A DNA stretch of 22,531 nt, from positions 1 to 22,531 of the forward strand of contig DASSTR010000059.1 in NCBI GenBank assembly GCA_035707825.1, given 5' to 3'. Numbering within the stretch: the first letter of the stretch is position 1; each line of letters begins with the position of its first letter. A program made the translations under genes and the position numbers. This stretch comes from VRUE01 sp035707825. Its GTDB lineage: Bacteria > Actinomycetota > Thermoleophilia > Solirubrobacterales > 70-9. The notes beneath the pieces are model-generated. The model had not been told where the DNA came from. It was given only the letters and a program-made list of their open reading frames with translations, and did no database searches. Shown one piece after another: positions 7,865 through 14,928 of this stretch.

Positions 7865-7884
7865 TCGGGAGGCTATCGGGAGGC
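7865..7884. repeat. 9-bp direct repeat, 11-bp period, just upstream of VOC gene
   Basis: TCGGGAGGC occurs at 7865-7873 and 7876-7884. The pair lies within 25 bp upstream of the VOC start and overlaps a TAGCCT hexamer (7870-7875, minus strand) placed 10 nt before the ATG. The spacing of about one helical turn would suit a regulator binding one DNA face; this is inference. Confidence 0.5.
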
Positions 7885-7896
7885 CTCGACGCGAGG
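7884..7896. terminator. Weak hairpin after the ABC permease gene
   Basis: CCTCG-ACG-CGAGG forms a 5-bp stem nine bases past the permease stop (7905). There is no T-tract, so termination is doubtful. Confidence 0.2.
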
Positions 7897-7904
7897 TCGG
7901 CCGC

Positions 7905-8672
7905 TCAGTCGCCTTTCGGGGTCCAGCTGAAGAAGCGGATTGCGAGCAGCAGGCCGGCGATGCCCCAGGCGGCGACGACCACGAGGTGGCCCCAGGCGAG
8001 CGCCGGGCCGCCATCGGGAGCGTTCACGTAGGCGTCGAAGAAGGCCTCGAAGAAGTGTCGCACCGGGAAGAGGTCGGCGAAGTGAATCACCCCGGAGGGC
8101 AGCTGGTCGTCGGGGATGAAGACCCCGGAGAGGAAGTAGAGAGGCAGCAGCAGGGCGTTGACGATCGGCGCGGCGGCGTCCTGGGAGGGGATTGCCGCCG
8201 TCAGCGCGATTCCCAGGCAGCAGAAGGAGGAGGCGGCGATGATGAGCACGACGGCGAGGTCGGGGGCGCGGTCCCAGGGGATCGTCACCCCGTAGAGCAA
8301 GCCGCCGATCGCGGCGACCAGGATCAGCATCAAAAAGGCGACGACGATCGAGTTGCCGACCCGCCCGGCGATGAACACCCAGGGCGGCATCGGCGTGCCC
8401 CGGCCCCGCTTCAGGCGGCCGTCCTCGCGGGCGATGACCAGCGACATCGTCAGCGTCTGCATCGTCGCCGAGATCACCGAGAGGGTGATGATCGCGGGCA
8501 CGTAGTAGGTGGTGGTCTCGATGCCGCCGCCCACTTCGACCATTTCGTCGCCGAAGATCGTCGCGAAGATCAGCAGCAGGACGACCGGGAACATGACGGT
8601 GAAGAAGACCGCCGCCGGGTTGCGCCAGAAGACCTTCTGGTCGTAGCGAAGCTGGTGCAGCAGCAGGCTCAT
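7905..8672 (-). CDS. ABC-2 type exporter permease
   Basis: A 255-residue membrane protein with about six hydrophobic helices (roughly 20-40, 58-80, 104-128, 138-162, 168-187, 228-248). The coupling region after helix 2 (AREDGRLKRGRGTP) and the FLSGVFIP segment near residue 180 are typical of the ABC-2/DrrB family. It would form the membrane pore of an exporter for drugs, lipids or polymers. The ATG overlaps the ATPase stop by one base (TGATG), so both subunits are made in a coupled fashion. The cargo is unknown. Confidence 0.93.
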   Translation of the reverse strand: MSLLLHQLRYDQKVFWRNPAAVFFTVMFPVVLLLIFATIFGDEMVEVGGGIETTTYYVPAIITLSVISATMQTLTMSLVIAREDGRLKRGRGTPMPPWVFIAGRVGNSIVVAFLMLILVAAIGGLLYGVTIPWDRAPDLAVVLIIAASSFCCLGIALTAAIPSQDAAAPIVNALLLPLYFLSGVFIPDDQLPSGVIHFADLFPVRHFFEAFFDAYVNAPDGGPALAWGHLVVVAAWGIAGLLLAIRFFSWTPKGD

Positions 8673-9664
8673 CAGGCCGCCTCGGTCCCGGTTGGGGTGT
8701 CCTCGCCGGCCGCCTCGCCTTCCCCGGTCAGCTCCAGGTAGATGTCTTCGAGGGTCGGGCGGCGGACCTCGAGCCGCTCCAGGTCGACGCCCTCGGCAAG
8801 TGCCCAGCCGGTCAGCTCGTTGAGCGTCGCCACGGGGGTGGTGGTCCGCAGCGCGATGCTCGAATCGGCGGAGGAGGAGGCTTCGAGGCCGGCCGGAAGG
8901 ACCGCCGGGGAGCCGGCTGGGAGCCGGAACGAGATCGTCGCCGGCTGGCGCTCGCGGTCGCCGAGGTCCTCCGGGGTCCCCGCCGCCACCACCTCGCCGC
9001 TGGCGATCACGGCGACGCGATCGGCGAGGCGCTGCGCCTCGTCCATGTAATGGGTGGTGAGGAAGACCGTCTTGCCGAGGTCGCGCAGCCCGGCGATCAC
9101 CTCCCAGGCCTGGCGGCGGGCCGAAGGGTCGAAGCCGGTCGTCGGCTCGTCGAGGAAGAGCAGCTCGGGGTCTCCGATCAGCGCCATGCCGACGTCGAGG
9201 CGGCGCTGCTGCCCGCCGGAGAGGCGGCCCGCCCGCTCGTCCGCCTTGCCCTCGAGGCCGACCAGCTCGATCGTCTCCTCGACCGAGCGCGGGGCGCTGT
9301 AGTAGCCGGCGTACAGGGAGAGCGACTCGCGCACGGTCAGGTAGGGATCCAGCTTGCCGCTCTGTAAGACGACGCCGATGCGCTCGCGCCAGTCCCGGCC
9401 GGCGTGCTCGGGGTCCTCCCCAAGCACCGCCACCTCACCGGCGCTGCGCTTGCGGTAGCCCTCGAGGATCTCCACCGTCGTCGTCTTGCCGGCGCCGTTG
9501 GGTCCCAGGAAGGCGAGCACCTCGCCGGGCCGGACCTCGAGATCGATCCCCCTGACCGCCTCGAAGTCGCCGTAGCTCTTGCGCAGGCCTTTGATCGATA
9601 TGACGGGCTGGGAATCCAAGGGCCGAGCGATTCTAGGTCGCTGCGCGGGCACAGGCGCGGCCAT
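8672..9664 (-). CDS. ABC-2 type exporter ATP-binding subunit
   Basis: A complete nucleotide-binding domain: Walker A GPNGAGKT (54-61), Gln101 in the Q-loop, signature LSGGQ (148-152), Walker B LLFLDEP with Asp172/Glu173, and His205 of the H-loop in TTHYMDEA. A C-terminal extension of about 90 residues (ending in RRPTLEDIYLELTGE) is the DrrA/DUF4162-type tail common in this exporter class. It powers the permease encoded by the next gene. The first ~20 residues are Pro/Arg-rich and not conserved in the family, so the true start could be slightly later. It is 26 bp downstream of rapZ, likely the same transcript. Confidence 0.95.
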   Translation of the reverse strand: MAAPVPAQRPRIARPLDSQPVISIKGLRKSYGDFEAVRGIDLEVRPGEVLAFLGPNGAGKTTTVEILEGYRKRSAGEVAVLGEDPEHAGRDWRERIGVVLQSGKLDPYLTVRESLSLYAGYYSAPRSVEETIELVGLEGKADERAGRLSGGQQRRLDVGMALIGDPELLFLDEPTTGFDPSARRQAWEVIAGLRDLGKTVFLTTHYMDEAQRLADRVAVIASGEVVAAGTPEDLGDRERQPATISFRLPAGSPAVLPAGLEASSSADSSIALRTTTPVATLNELTGWALAEGVDLERLEVRRPTLEDIYLELTGEGEAAGEDTPTGTEAA

Positions 9665-9690
9665 CCCCCGGCCCGCCCGCGACAGGGGCC

Positions 9691-10623
9691 TCAGTCGTCG
9701 AGCTCGGCGTCGCGGTGCTTGACCTGCACGATCACGTCGTCGCGCTCCTCGAGGTCGCGTCGGATGCGGTCGGCGACGGTGATCGAACGGTGGCGGCCCC
9801 CGGTGCAGCCGATCGCGATCGTCAGGTGGCTCTTGCCCTCGGCGACATACGCGGGGACGAGGAATTCGAGCAGCGGCAGCAGGCGCCCGTAGAACTCACC
9901 GGCCTGCGTCCCCGACTCGACGTAGTCGCGGACGGCGGCGTCGAGGCCGGTCATCGGGCGCAGCTCGTCCACGTAGTGGGGGTTGGGCAGGAAGCGCACG
10001 TCGAGGGTGAGGTCGGCGTCGCGGGGCGGTCCGTTCTTGAAGCCGAAGGTGAGCAGGGTGAGCGCCATCCTCGCGTCCTCCTCCCGGCCGAGCATCTCTT
10101 CGGAGATGCGGCGGCGCAGCATCGCGCCGGTGAGCTCGCTGGTGTCCATCACCACGTCGGCGCGCTCGCGCAGCGGCGCCAGCAGGTCGCGCTCGGCGCG
10201 GATCCCGTCGACGATCCGCCCTTCGGGGGCCAGGGGGTGCCGGCGGCGGGTCTCCTTGTAGCGGTCGAGCAGGGTCTCCTCGTCGGCCTCGAGGAAGAGC
10301 AGCCTCGGCTTCAGGCCGTTGGCCTCGAGATCGCCCAGCACCTGCAGCAGGTCCTCGAAGTAGTCGCCCCCGCGCACGTCGGAGACGACCGCGGCGTGCT
10401 CGACGCCGCTGCCCTCGTGGCGGAAGAGCTCGCCGAGGCTGTCGATCATCCGCGGCGGCAGGTTGTCGACGCAGAAGTAGCCGCCGTCCTCGAAGGCGGC
10501 GATCGCCTCCGACTTGCCGGCCCCGGAGTGGCCCGTGATCACGACCAGCGTCACCGCTTCGCCGGGGGCGCCTCCGTCGTGCGCTGCCGCGTCCCGTGGA
10601 GCTGTCGCGTCGCCGTCGGTCAT
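9691..10623 (-). CDS. rapZ: RapZ-family nucleotide-binding protein (YvcJ)
   Basis: The N-terminal P-loop domain has GHSGAGKS (31-38) and the family motif GYFCVDNLPP (48-57). The C-terminal domain has FGFKNGPPRDADL (193-205), RFLPNPHY and GCTGGRHRS (272-280). In E. coli RapZ controls glucosamine-6-phosphate synthesis through small RNAs; in Gram-positives the role is less clear. An open frame extends to 10695 inside uvrC, but the ATG at 10623 is preferred: it follows GAGGGG, lies 16 bp after the uvrC stop, and gives 310 residues, nearer the family norm. In actinobacteria it is normally followed by yvcK and whiA; here the ABC exporter follows. Confidence 0.93.
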   Translation of the reverse strand: MTDGDATAPRDAAAHDGGAPGEAVTLVVITGHSGAGKSEAIAAFEDGGYFCVDNLPPRMIDSLGELFRHEGSGVEHAAVVSDVRGGDYFEDLLQVLGDLEANGLKPRLLFLEADEETLLDRYKETRRRHPLAPEGRIVDGIRAERDLLAPLRERADVVMDTSELTGAMLRRRISEEMLGREEDARMALTLLTFGFKNGPPRDADLTLDVRFLPNPHYVDELRPMTGLDAAVRDYVESGTQAGEFYGRLLPLLEFLVPAYVAEGKSHLTIAIGCTGGRHRSITVADRIRRDLEERDDVIVQVKHRDAELDD

Positions 10624-10639
10624 CCCCTCGCCCCCATGC

Positions 10640-12517
10640 TCAGCCGGTCCTGTTGAGCTGCTCGTGGATTTCACGGGCCACTTTGCCTGGAACACCGGGC
10701 ACCGCCTCGAGTTCCTCGCGCGAGGCGGCGATCAGGCGCTCCGGCGAGCCGAAGTGCTGCAGCAGCGCCCGCTTGCGCACCGGCCCGACGCCCTTCAGCT
10801 CATCGAGCACCGAACCGGTCATCGCCCGGTCGCGACGGCCCCGATGGTGCTCGATGGCGAATCGGTGCGCCTCGTCGCGCACGCGCTGCAGCAGCTGCGA
10901 GGCCTCCGAGTCGGCGCGCAGGGGCAGCGGCGCGGAGCGCCCCGGCACGAAGACCTCCTCCAGCTTCTTGGCCAGGCTGATCACGGTCACCCCCTGCTCG
11001 GCGAATGGGGCGAGCGCCCTCATGCCGGCGGCGAGCTGCCCCTTGCCGCCGTCGATCATGATCAGCGACGGCAGCGAGGAGAAGCTCTCGTCGCGCTTGC
11101 TGTCGTGCGGCGAGAGGTCGACCTGTTCGAGATAGCGATTTATGCGCCGCTCGAGGACCTCTTCCATCGAGGCGAAGTCGTCGGAGCCGTTGCTGCGCTC
11201 GCCGCGGACTTTGAAGCGGCGATAGTCGGCCTTCTTCGTCGCCCCGCCCTCGAAGACGACCATCGAGGCCACCGTGTGCTCGCCGCCGAGATTGGAGATG
11301 TCATAGCCCTCGATCCGCACCGGCAACTCCTCCATGCCGAGGGCCTCGCGCAGGTCGGCGAGGGCGTCGACGCGCCGCTGGCGCCGGTGCTCGCGTCGCA
11401 GGCGGTCCTGGTCGAGGGCCAGGCGCGCGTTGCGCTCCGCCAGCTCCCGCAGCCGCCGCTTGTCGCCCCGTTCGGCGACCCGCACCTCGACCGGAGCGCC
11501 GCGCTGGTCGCTCAGCGCCGCGGCGAGCAGCTCGGCCCGATCGGCGAGGTAGGGGCCGACGATGATCGTCTTTGGCACCGCCGGGGAGGCGGAGTAGTAC
11601 TGGCCGATGAACTCCTCGGCGACCTCGGCCATCTCCCGTTCGGCCTGGTTGTCGAGGTAGAAGCTCTGCCGCTCGGCGAGGATGCCGTCGCGGACCTGGA
11701 ATACCTGCGCGTTGGCGTCAGGGCCCTCGGCGGCGACCCCGATCAGGTCGGCGGTGCCGACCGAGCCCCCGGCGATCCGCTGGCGCTCGAAGAGCGATTC
11801 GATCGCCTTGAGGCGATCGCGGTGCACGGCTGCGCGCTCGAATTCGCGCCCTTCCGCGGCTCCCTCCATCTTCGCTCGCTCGTCCCGCTCCACCTGGCGG
11901 TAGCGACCGGAGAGGAAGTCAACGATCGCGTCGATGTTGCGACGGTACTCCTCCTGGCTGACGTAGCCGACGCAGGGCGCCCCGCAGCGCTTGATGTAGT
12001 AGTCGAGGCACGGGCTGCCCGAGCGGCGGCCCGGCTCGGCGCCCTCGCAGGTGCGGAACTGGAACAGCTTGCCGAGTAGGTCGAGGGTCTCGCGAACCCG
12101 CTTGGCGCTGGAGAAGGGGCCGAAGTAGGCGCGGCCGGAACGGTGCTTCTCGCGGGTGAAATAGACCCGCGGGTAGTCCTCGTCGAGGCTGACGCACACG
12201 TAGGGATAGGACTTGTCGTCGCGCAGGCGGATGTTGAAGCGCGGCCTGTGCCGCTTGATGAAGCTCTGCTCCGCCAGCAGGGCCTCGGCCTCGTTGGCGG
12301 TGACCAGGACGTCGATCCGCTCGACCCGCGAGGTGAGGCGGGACTCGCCGCCCGAGAAGTGCGAGGCGACGCGCTTGCGGATCGAGCGCGCCTTGCCGAC
12401 GTAGAGCAACTCCTCCCCACCGTCGTAGAAGAGGTAGACCCCGGCGGCATCGGGCAGCTCGCGGCGGCGCTGGGCGATGCGCTCCTCACGGCTGTTGCTT
12501 TCGGTCTCTTTCGGCAT
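10640..12517 (-). CDS. uvrC: Excinuclease ABC subunit C
   Basis: Makes both incisions around DNA damage bound by UvrAB. Domains in order: GIY-YIG nuclease (LPDAAGVYLF...LLYVGKA, about residues 20-100), a cysteine cluster with spacing C-x12-C-x7-C-x3-C (about residues 150-180) matching the reported UvrC iron-sulfur site, a UVR region, a C-terminal RNase H-like nuclease (YDISNLGG and MIDGGKGQL carry catalytic Asp), and a helix-hairpin-helix end (LKGVGPVRKRALLQHFGS). The frame extends to a GTG at 12565, but the ATG at 12517 gives a normal 625-residue protein and leaves room for a divergent promoter. A TACCCT hexamer 8 nt upstream may drive a leaderless mRNA. Confidence 0.95.
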   Translation of the reverse strand: MPKETESNSREERIAQRRRELPDAAGVYLFYDGGEELLYVGKARSIRKRVASHFSGGESRLTSRVERIDVLVTANEAEALLAEQSFIKRHRPRFNIRLRDDKSYPYVCVSLDEDYPRVYFTREKHRSGRAYFGPFSSAKRVRETLDLLGKLFQFRTCEGAEPGRRSGSPCLDYYIKRCGAPCVGYVSQEEYRRNIDAIVDFLSGRYRQVERDERAKMEGAAEGREFERAAVHRDRLKAIESLFERQRIAGGSVGTADLIGVAAEGPDANAQVFQVRDGILAERQSFYLDNQAEREMAEVAEEFIGQYYSASPAVPKTIIVGPYLADRAELLAAALSDQRGAPVEVRVAERGDKRRLRELAERNARLALDQDRLRREHRRQRRVDALADLREALGMEELPVRIEGYDISNLGGEHTVASMVVFEGGATKKADYRRFKVRGERSNGSDDFASMEEVLERRINRYLEQVDLSPHDSKRDESFSSLPSLIMIDGGKGQLAAGMRALAPFAEQGVTVISLAKKLEEVFVPGRSAPLPLRADSEASQLLQRVRDEAHRFAIEHHRGRRDRAMTGSVLDELKGVGPVRKRALLQHFGSPERLIAASREELEAVPGVPGKVAREIHEQLNRTG

Positions 12518-12576
12518 CAAGGCAAAGGGTAGGCTCCTGGCCACCTGGCCAAAAGGAACGCGCACATGGAGACGAG
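12518..12576. promoter_or_regulatory. Divergent uvrC / crotonase promoter region with tandem CCTGGCCA
   Basis: This 59-bp gap separates two divergent genes. On the minus strand TACCCT (-10-like) lies 8 nt before the uvrC ATG. On the plus strand TAGGCT overlaps it. CCTGGCCA occurs twice in tandem (12536-12543, 12544-12551); each contains the palindrome TGGCCA, so the pair also reads as an inverted repeat. It would fall in the uvrC promoter spacer, a good place for an operator. GGAG at 12568-12571 is the ribosome site of the crotonase gene. Confidence 0.4.
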
Positions 12577-13401
12577 ATGACCACCCAGACTCTGAGCCCG
12601 CCCGAGCTGAGCACGCTACAAATCGAGATCGACGGGGAGATCGGCACCCTGACGCTCAACCGGCCCGACGCCTTCAACGCGATGAGCCCGGAGATGATCT
12701 TGGAGCTGGGTACGGCCTTCGCATGGCTTGCCGACCAGGCGCCGCTGCGAGGCCTGATCGTCACCGGCGCCGGCCCGGCCTTCTGCTCGGGCGGCGACAT
12801 CAACGGGTTCAAACAGGGGGTCGAAGACGACTCCATCGACCTCCCCTCGCAGGTTCGACGGGGAGCGGAGGCGCTGCATGTGGCGATCGGCGATCTGCGG
12901 CGCATCCCCTACCCGGTGATCGCGGCGGTCAACGGGCCCGCGGCCGGAGCCGGCTTCTCGCTCGCGCTCGCCTGCGACATCCGCATCGCCTCGGAGAGCT
13001 CGTTCCTCGCCTGCGCCTACGGGCGAATCGGCGCCTCGCCGGACGGCGGCATGACCTATTTCCTGCCCCGTATCGTCGGCCCTTCCCGCGCCCTCGAAAT
13101 CCTGCTCGACGATCCGAACCTTGCTCCTGCCGACGCGCTCGAGGAAGGGCTCGTTTCGCAGGTGGTCGCCGCGGACGAGCTGATGCCGGCGGCCCGGGCG
13201 AAGGCGGATGAGCTGGCCGCCAAGGCGCCTTTCTACGTGAAGATGGCGAAACGACTCTGCAACGTGAGCATCGAGAACAGCCTCACCGAGCACCTGCAGC
13301 TAGAGCGCCACGGGATCGCGGACAGCATGGGAACCGAGGACCTGCGCAAGGGCGCGATCGCCTTCTTCAGCGGTGAGACGCCCGAATTCAGCGGCCGCTG
13401 A
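12577..13401 (+). CDS. Crotonase-fold enoyl-CoA hydratase/isomerase family protein (PaaG-like active site)
   Basis: Acts on a CoA thioester, probably in fatty-acid or aromatic-acid breakdown. The oxyanion-hole segments are clear: CSGGDINGF (70-78) and GPAAGAGFSLALACD (120-134). The two Glu residues of true enoyl-CoA hydratase are absent. The region reads GRIGASPDGGMTYFLPR (149-165), with Asp156 at the place used by isomerases such as PaaG. An isomerase role is therefore more likely than hydration. The ATG has GGAG five nt upstream. It is transcribed away from uvrC, followed by a copper lipoprotein gene after 95 bp. The superfamily is certain; the substrate is not. Confidence 0.9.
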   Translation: MTTQTLSPPELSTLQIEIDGEIGTLTLNRPDAFNAMSPEMILELGTAFAWLADQAPLRGLIVTGAGPAFCSGGDINGFKQGVEDDSIDLPSQVRRGAEALHVAIGDLRRIPYPVIAAVNGPAAGAGFSLALACDIRIASESSFLACAYGRIGASPDGGMTYFLPRIVGPSRALEILLDDPNLAPADALEEGLVSQVVAADELMPAARAKADELAAKAPFYVKMAKRLCNVSIENSLTEHLQLERHGIADSMGTEDLRKGAIAFFSGETPEFSGR

Positions 13402-13429
13402 GCCCCGAAGCCAGCGGCGGTTGAACCAA

Positions 13430-13445
13430 GGCGCTGCCGAGCGCC
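13430..13445. repeat. Small inverted repeat between crotonase and cupredoxin genes
   Basis: GGCGCT-GCCG-AGCGCC, a 6-bp perfect stem with a 4-nt loop, 28 bp past the crotonase stop. It could be a weak terminator or an operator for the lipoprotein gene. TTGAAC (13421) and CTACAGT (about 13453) flank it, but their spacing is poor for a sigma-70-type promoter. Confidence 0.35.
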
Positions 13446-13496
13446 GTATCGGACTACAGTCCCCCCGAGAGTTCCGCTTCCGAGGAAAGGATCTTC

Positions 13497-13997
13497 ATGA
13501 AGAAGCTTGCGTCCCTGCTCGTTCTCGCCCTCGCCTCCATGGCTCTGGTGGCCTGCGGCGGCGACAACGAATCGAGCGACACGTCGACGACGACGAACGC
13601 CACCACCAACTCCGCCGAAAGCGAAGCCGCCGGCGACAACGGCGCCAAGAACGGCGCGTCGGGCGCCGGCACAGCCGCAGGAGGCAAGACCAACCCAGCC
13701 TCCGGCGGCGGCGGACTGCTCAAGTTCGAAGCGGAGCCGGGCGCCGCGCTCGCCTACACCTCGACTGACGAGACGACCTCGGCCGGTGAAGTGACGGTCG
13801 AATTCAACAACCCCCAGGCGCTGAGCCATGACGTCGCGATCGAAGACTCCAGCGGTGAAGAGATCGGCAAGACCGACCTGGTCACCGAAGGGACTGCGGC
13901 GACGACGGTCAACCTGAAACCGGGGACCTACACCTTCTACTGCACCGTGCCGGGGCACCGCGAAGCCGGCATGGAAGGGACCCTGACCGTCAAGTAG
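13497..13997 (+). CDS. Exported blue-copper (cupredoxin/plastocyanin-like) lipoprotein
   Basis: A 166-residue lipoprotein: Lys-Lys start, hydrophobic signal, and lipobox LVAC with Cys20 as the lipid-attachment site. Residues 21-73 are a low-complexity Ser/Thr/Asn/Ala/Gly spacer. The cupredoxin domain (about 74-166) has the type 1 copper ligands His111, Cys149, His154 and Met159 in SHDV and YCTVPGHREAGM. It probably carries electrons outside the membrane, or binds copper. Unlike most genes here it prefers GAA for Glu. GAAAGGA lies upstream of the ATG at a good distance. The gene converges with the one ending at 14088. No partner oxidase is in the window. Confidence 0.95.
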   Translation: MKKLASLLVLALASMALVACGGDNESSDTSTTTNATTNSAESEAAGDNGAKNGASGAGTAAGGKTNPASGGGGLLKFEAEPGAALAYTSTDETTSAGEVTVEFNNPQALSHDVAIEDSSGEEIGKTDLVTEGTAATTVNLKPGTYTFYCTVPGHREAGMEGTLTVK

Positions 13998-14062
13998 GGC
14001 CGTCAGGCCCGGTGAGGGCCGGCCTCTTGCCTGGCGTCGATGCCGATGCATCGGCGCCAGGC
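13997..14062. terminator. Compound palindromic hairpins between convergent genes
   Basis: GCCTGGCG (14029-14036) pairs exactly with CGCCAGGC (14055-14062), enclosing the 14-bp perfect palindrome GCCGATGCATCGGC (14042-14055). A smaller GGGCC-GTCA-GGCCC stem starts at the cupredoxin stop (13997-14010). There is no T-tract, which is common for terminators in high-G+C actinobacteria. The position, between stops at 13997 (+) and 14088 (-), suits a two-way terminator. Confidence 0.6.
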
Positions 14063-14087
14063 TCCAAGTGCCCTGAGCCGTAAACCG

Positions 14088-14435
14088 TCAGTCGATCGAG
14101 ATCGCGCGCATCGTGTGCTCGTCGGGGAGCTTGGCGATGATGCGTCGCAGGACCTCGCGTTCGTCGGCGTGCTCGTGACGAAGGTCGTCGTGAAGCAGGT
14201 TCAGCGCGGTGTGGACGATCTTCATCTGCCGCGGCGAGAGGGGAGCCGCGACGATTCCGTGCTCGTTCGCGGGCGTCTCGAGACCGGCAAGGGCCTCGCG
14301 GGCAAGCGTCCGGATCGGCGGCTCGTGGGCCTCGTCGGAGACGAGCAGGTTGAGCGCCGTGCGCGCGACCGGCACCTCTGCCTCCTCGAGCAGAAGGTGA
14401 AAGGGCGGTTCTTGGGTGCCGCCCGCGCCCTCCAC
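14088..14435 (-). CDS. Small protein of unknown function with two TALNLL repeats
   Basis: Not recognised. The 115-residue soluble protein contains two similar segments exactly 50 residues apart: TALNLL at 26-31 and 76-81, each followed by Asp at +8 (34, 84) and His-Glu at +11/+12 (37-38, 87-88), then a second helix (TLAREALAGL and EVLRRIIAKL). This looks like an internal duplication of a helical hairpin. The conserved Asp/His/Glu could bind metal, but that is inference. The start is GTG, two bases after the MaoC gene stop, so it is probably co-translated with it. No signal peptide or membrane helix. Confidence 0.75.
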   Translation of the reverse strand: MEGAGGTQEPPFHLLLEEAEVPVARTALNLLVSDEAHEPPIRTLAREALAGLETPANEHGIVAAPLSPRQMKIVHTALNLLHDDLRHEHADEREVLRRIIAKLPDEHTMRAISID

Positions 14436-14437
14436 GA

Positions 14438-14914
14438 TCAGGCAGAGGCGGGCGCCATCACCCGGGTCACGGAATCGCCGACGAAACAGGGCTTCTCACT
14501 GCCCTCGACCTCGAGAGTGAAGCGGGTGACGACCTGCCACCAGCCGCCGCCGACCTCGTCGACGGAGACGACCTCCGCCTTGGCGCGAACCCTGGAATCG
14601 ACCGGTACCGGCGCCGGGAAGCGGATCTTGTTCCAGCCATAGTTGACCCCGAGCGCGAAGCCGGTCGAGGAGATCAGCTCTTTGCGGAAGCCGTCGACCA
14701 GGGAGAGGGTCAGGTTGCCGTGGGCGATCGTCGTCCCGAAGGGGCTCTCGGCCTTCGCCCGCTCGACGTCGACGTGGATCCACTGGTCGTCGCCGGAGAG
14801 CTCAGCGAAGGTGTCGATGTCGGCCTGGCTGACGGTGCGCCACTCGCTCGGGCCGATCTCCTGCCCCAGCACGCCCTGCATCCCCTCGACTCCCTGGATC
14901 TCAACCGCTGCCAT
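14438..14914 (-). CDS. MaoC-like (R)-specific enoyl-CoA hydratase, Rv0130/HtdZ type
   Basis: A 158-residue single hot-dog protein. The hydratase signature FAELSGDDQWIHVDVERA holds the catalytic pair Asp42 and His47, followed by SPFGTTIAHGNLTLSL. The Gln-Trp-Ile-His version of the motif matches the mycobacterial Rv0130 group, dehydratases for 3-hydroxyacyl thioesters. It acts in the cytoplasm on CoA or ACP thioesters. The frame is open much further upstream (to 15484), but the ATG at 14914 gives the normal family length, and the longer frame is antisense-type shadow of the fusion gene. TAGACT lies 8 nt before the ATG, with no Shine-Dalgarno, suggesting a leaderless mRNA. Confidence 0.92.
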   Translation of the reverse strand: MAAVEIQGVEGMQGVLGQEIGPSEWRTVSQADIDTFAELSGDDQWIHVDVERAKAESPFGTTIAHGNLTLSLVDGFRKELISSTGFALGVNYGWNKIRFPAPVPVDSRVRAKAEVVSVDEVGGGWWQVVTRFTLEVEGSEKPCFVGDSVTRVMAPASA

Positions 14915-14922
14915 CGCGCGGC

Positions 14923-14928
14923 AGTCTA
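14923..14928 (-). promoter_or_regulatory. Candidate -10 element for leaderless MaoC transcript
   Basis: TAGACT on the minus strand ends 8 nt before the ATG at 14914. Its first three bases are the TAG stop codon of the upstream fusion gene. The gap (GCCGCGCG) has no Shine-Dalgarno. Confidence 0.4.

Noticed and set aside
7017..8741. 574-codon plus-strand open frame opposite gap, VOC and the ABC permease
   Set aside because: Antisense to three real genes; Asp/Gly/Arg/His-rich low-complexity product with no motif.
10514..12079. 521-codon plus-strand open frame opposite rapZ and uvrC
   Set aside because: Shadow of uvrC in the complementary frame; no domain, no ribosome site.
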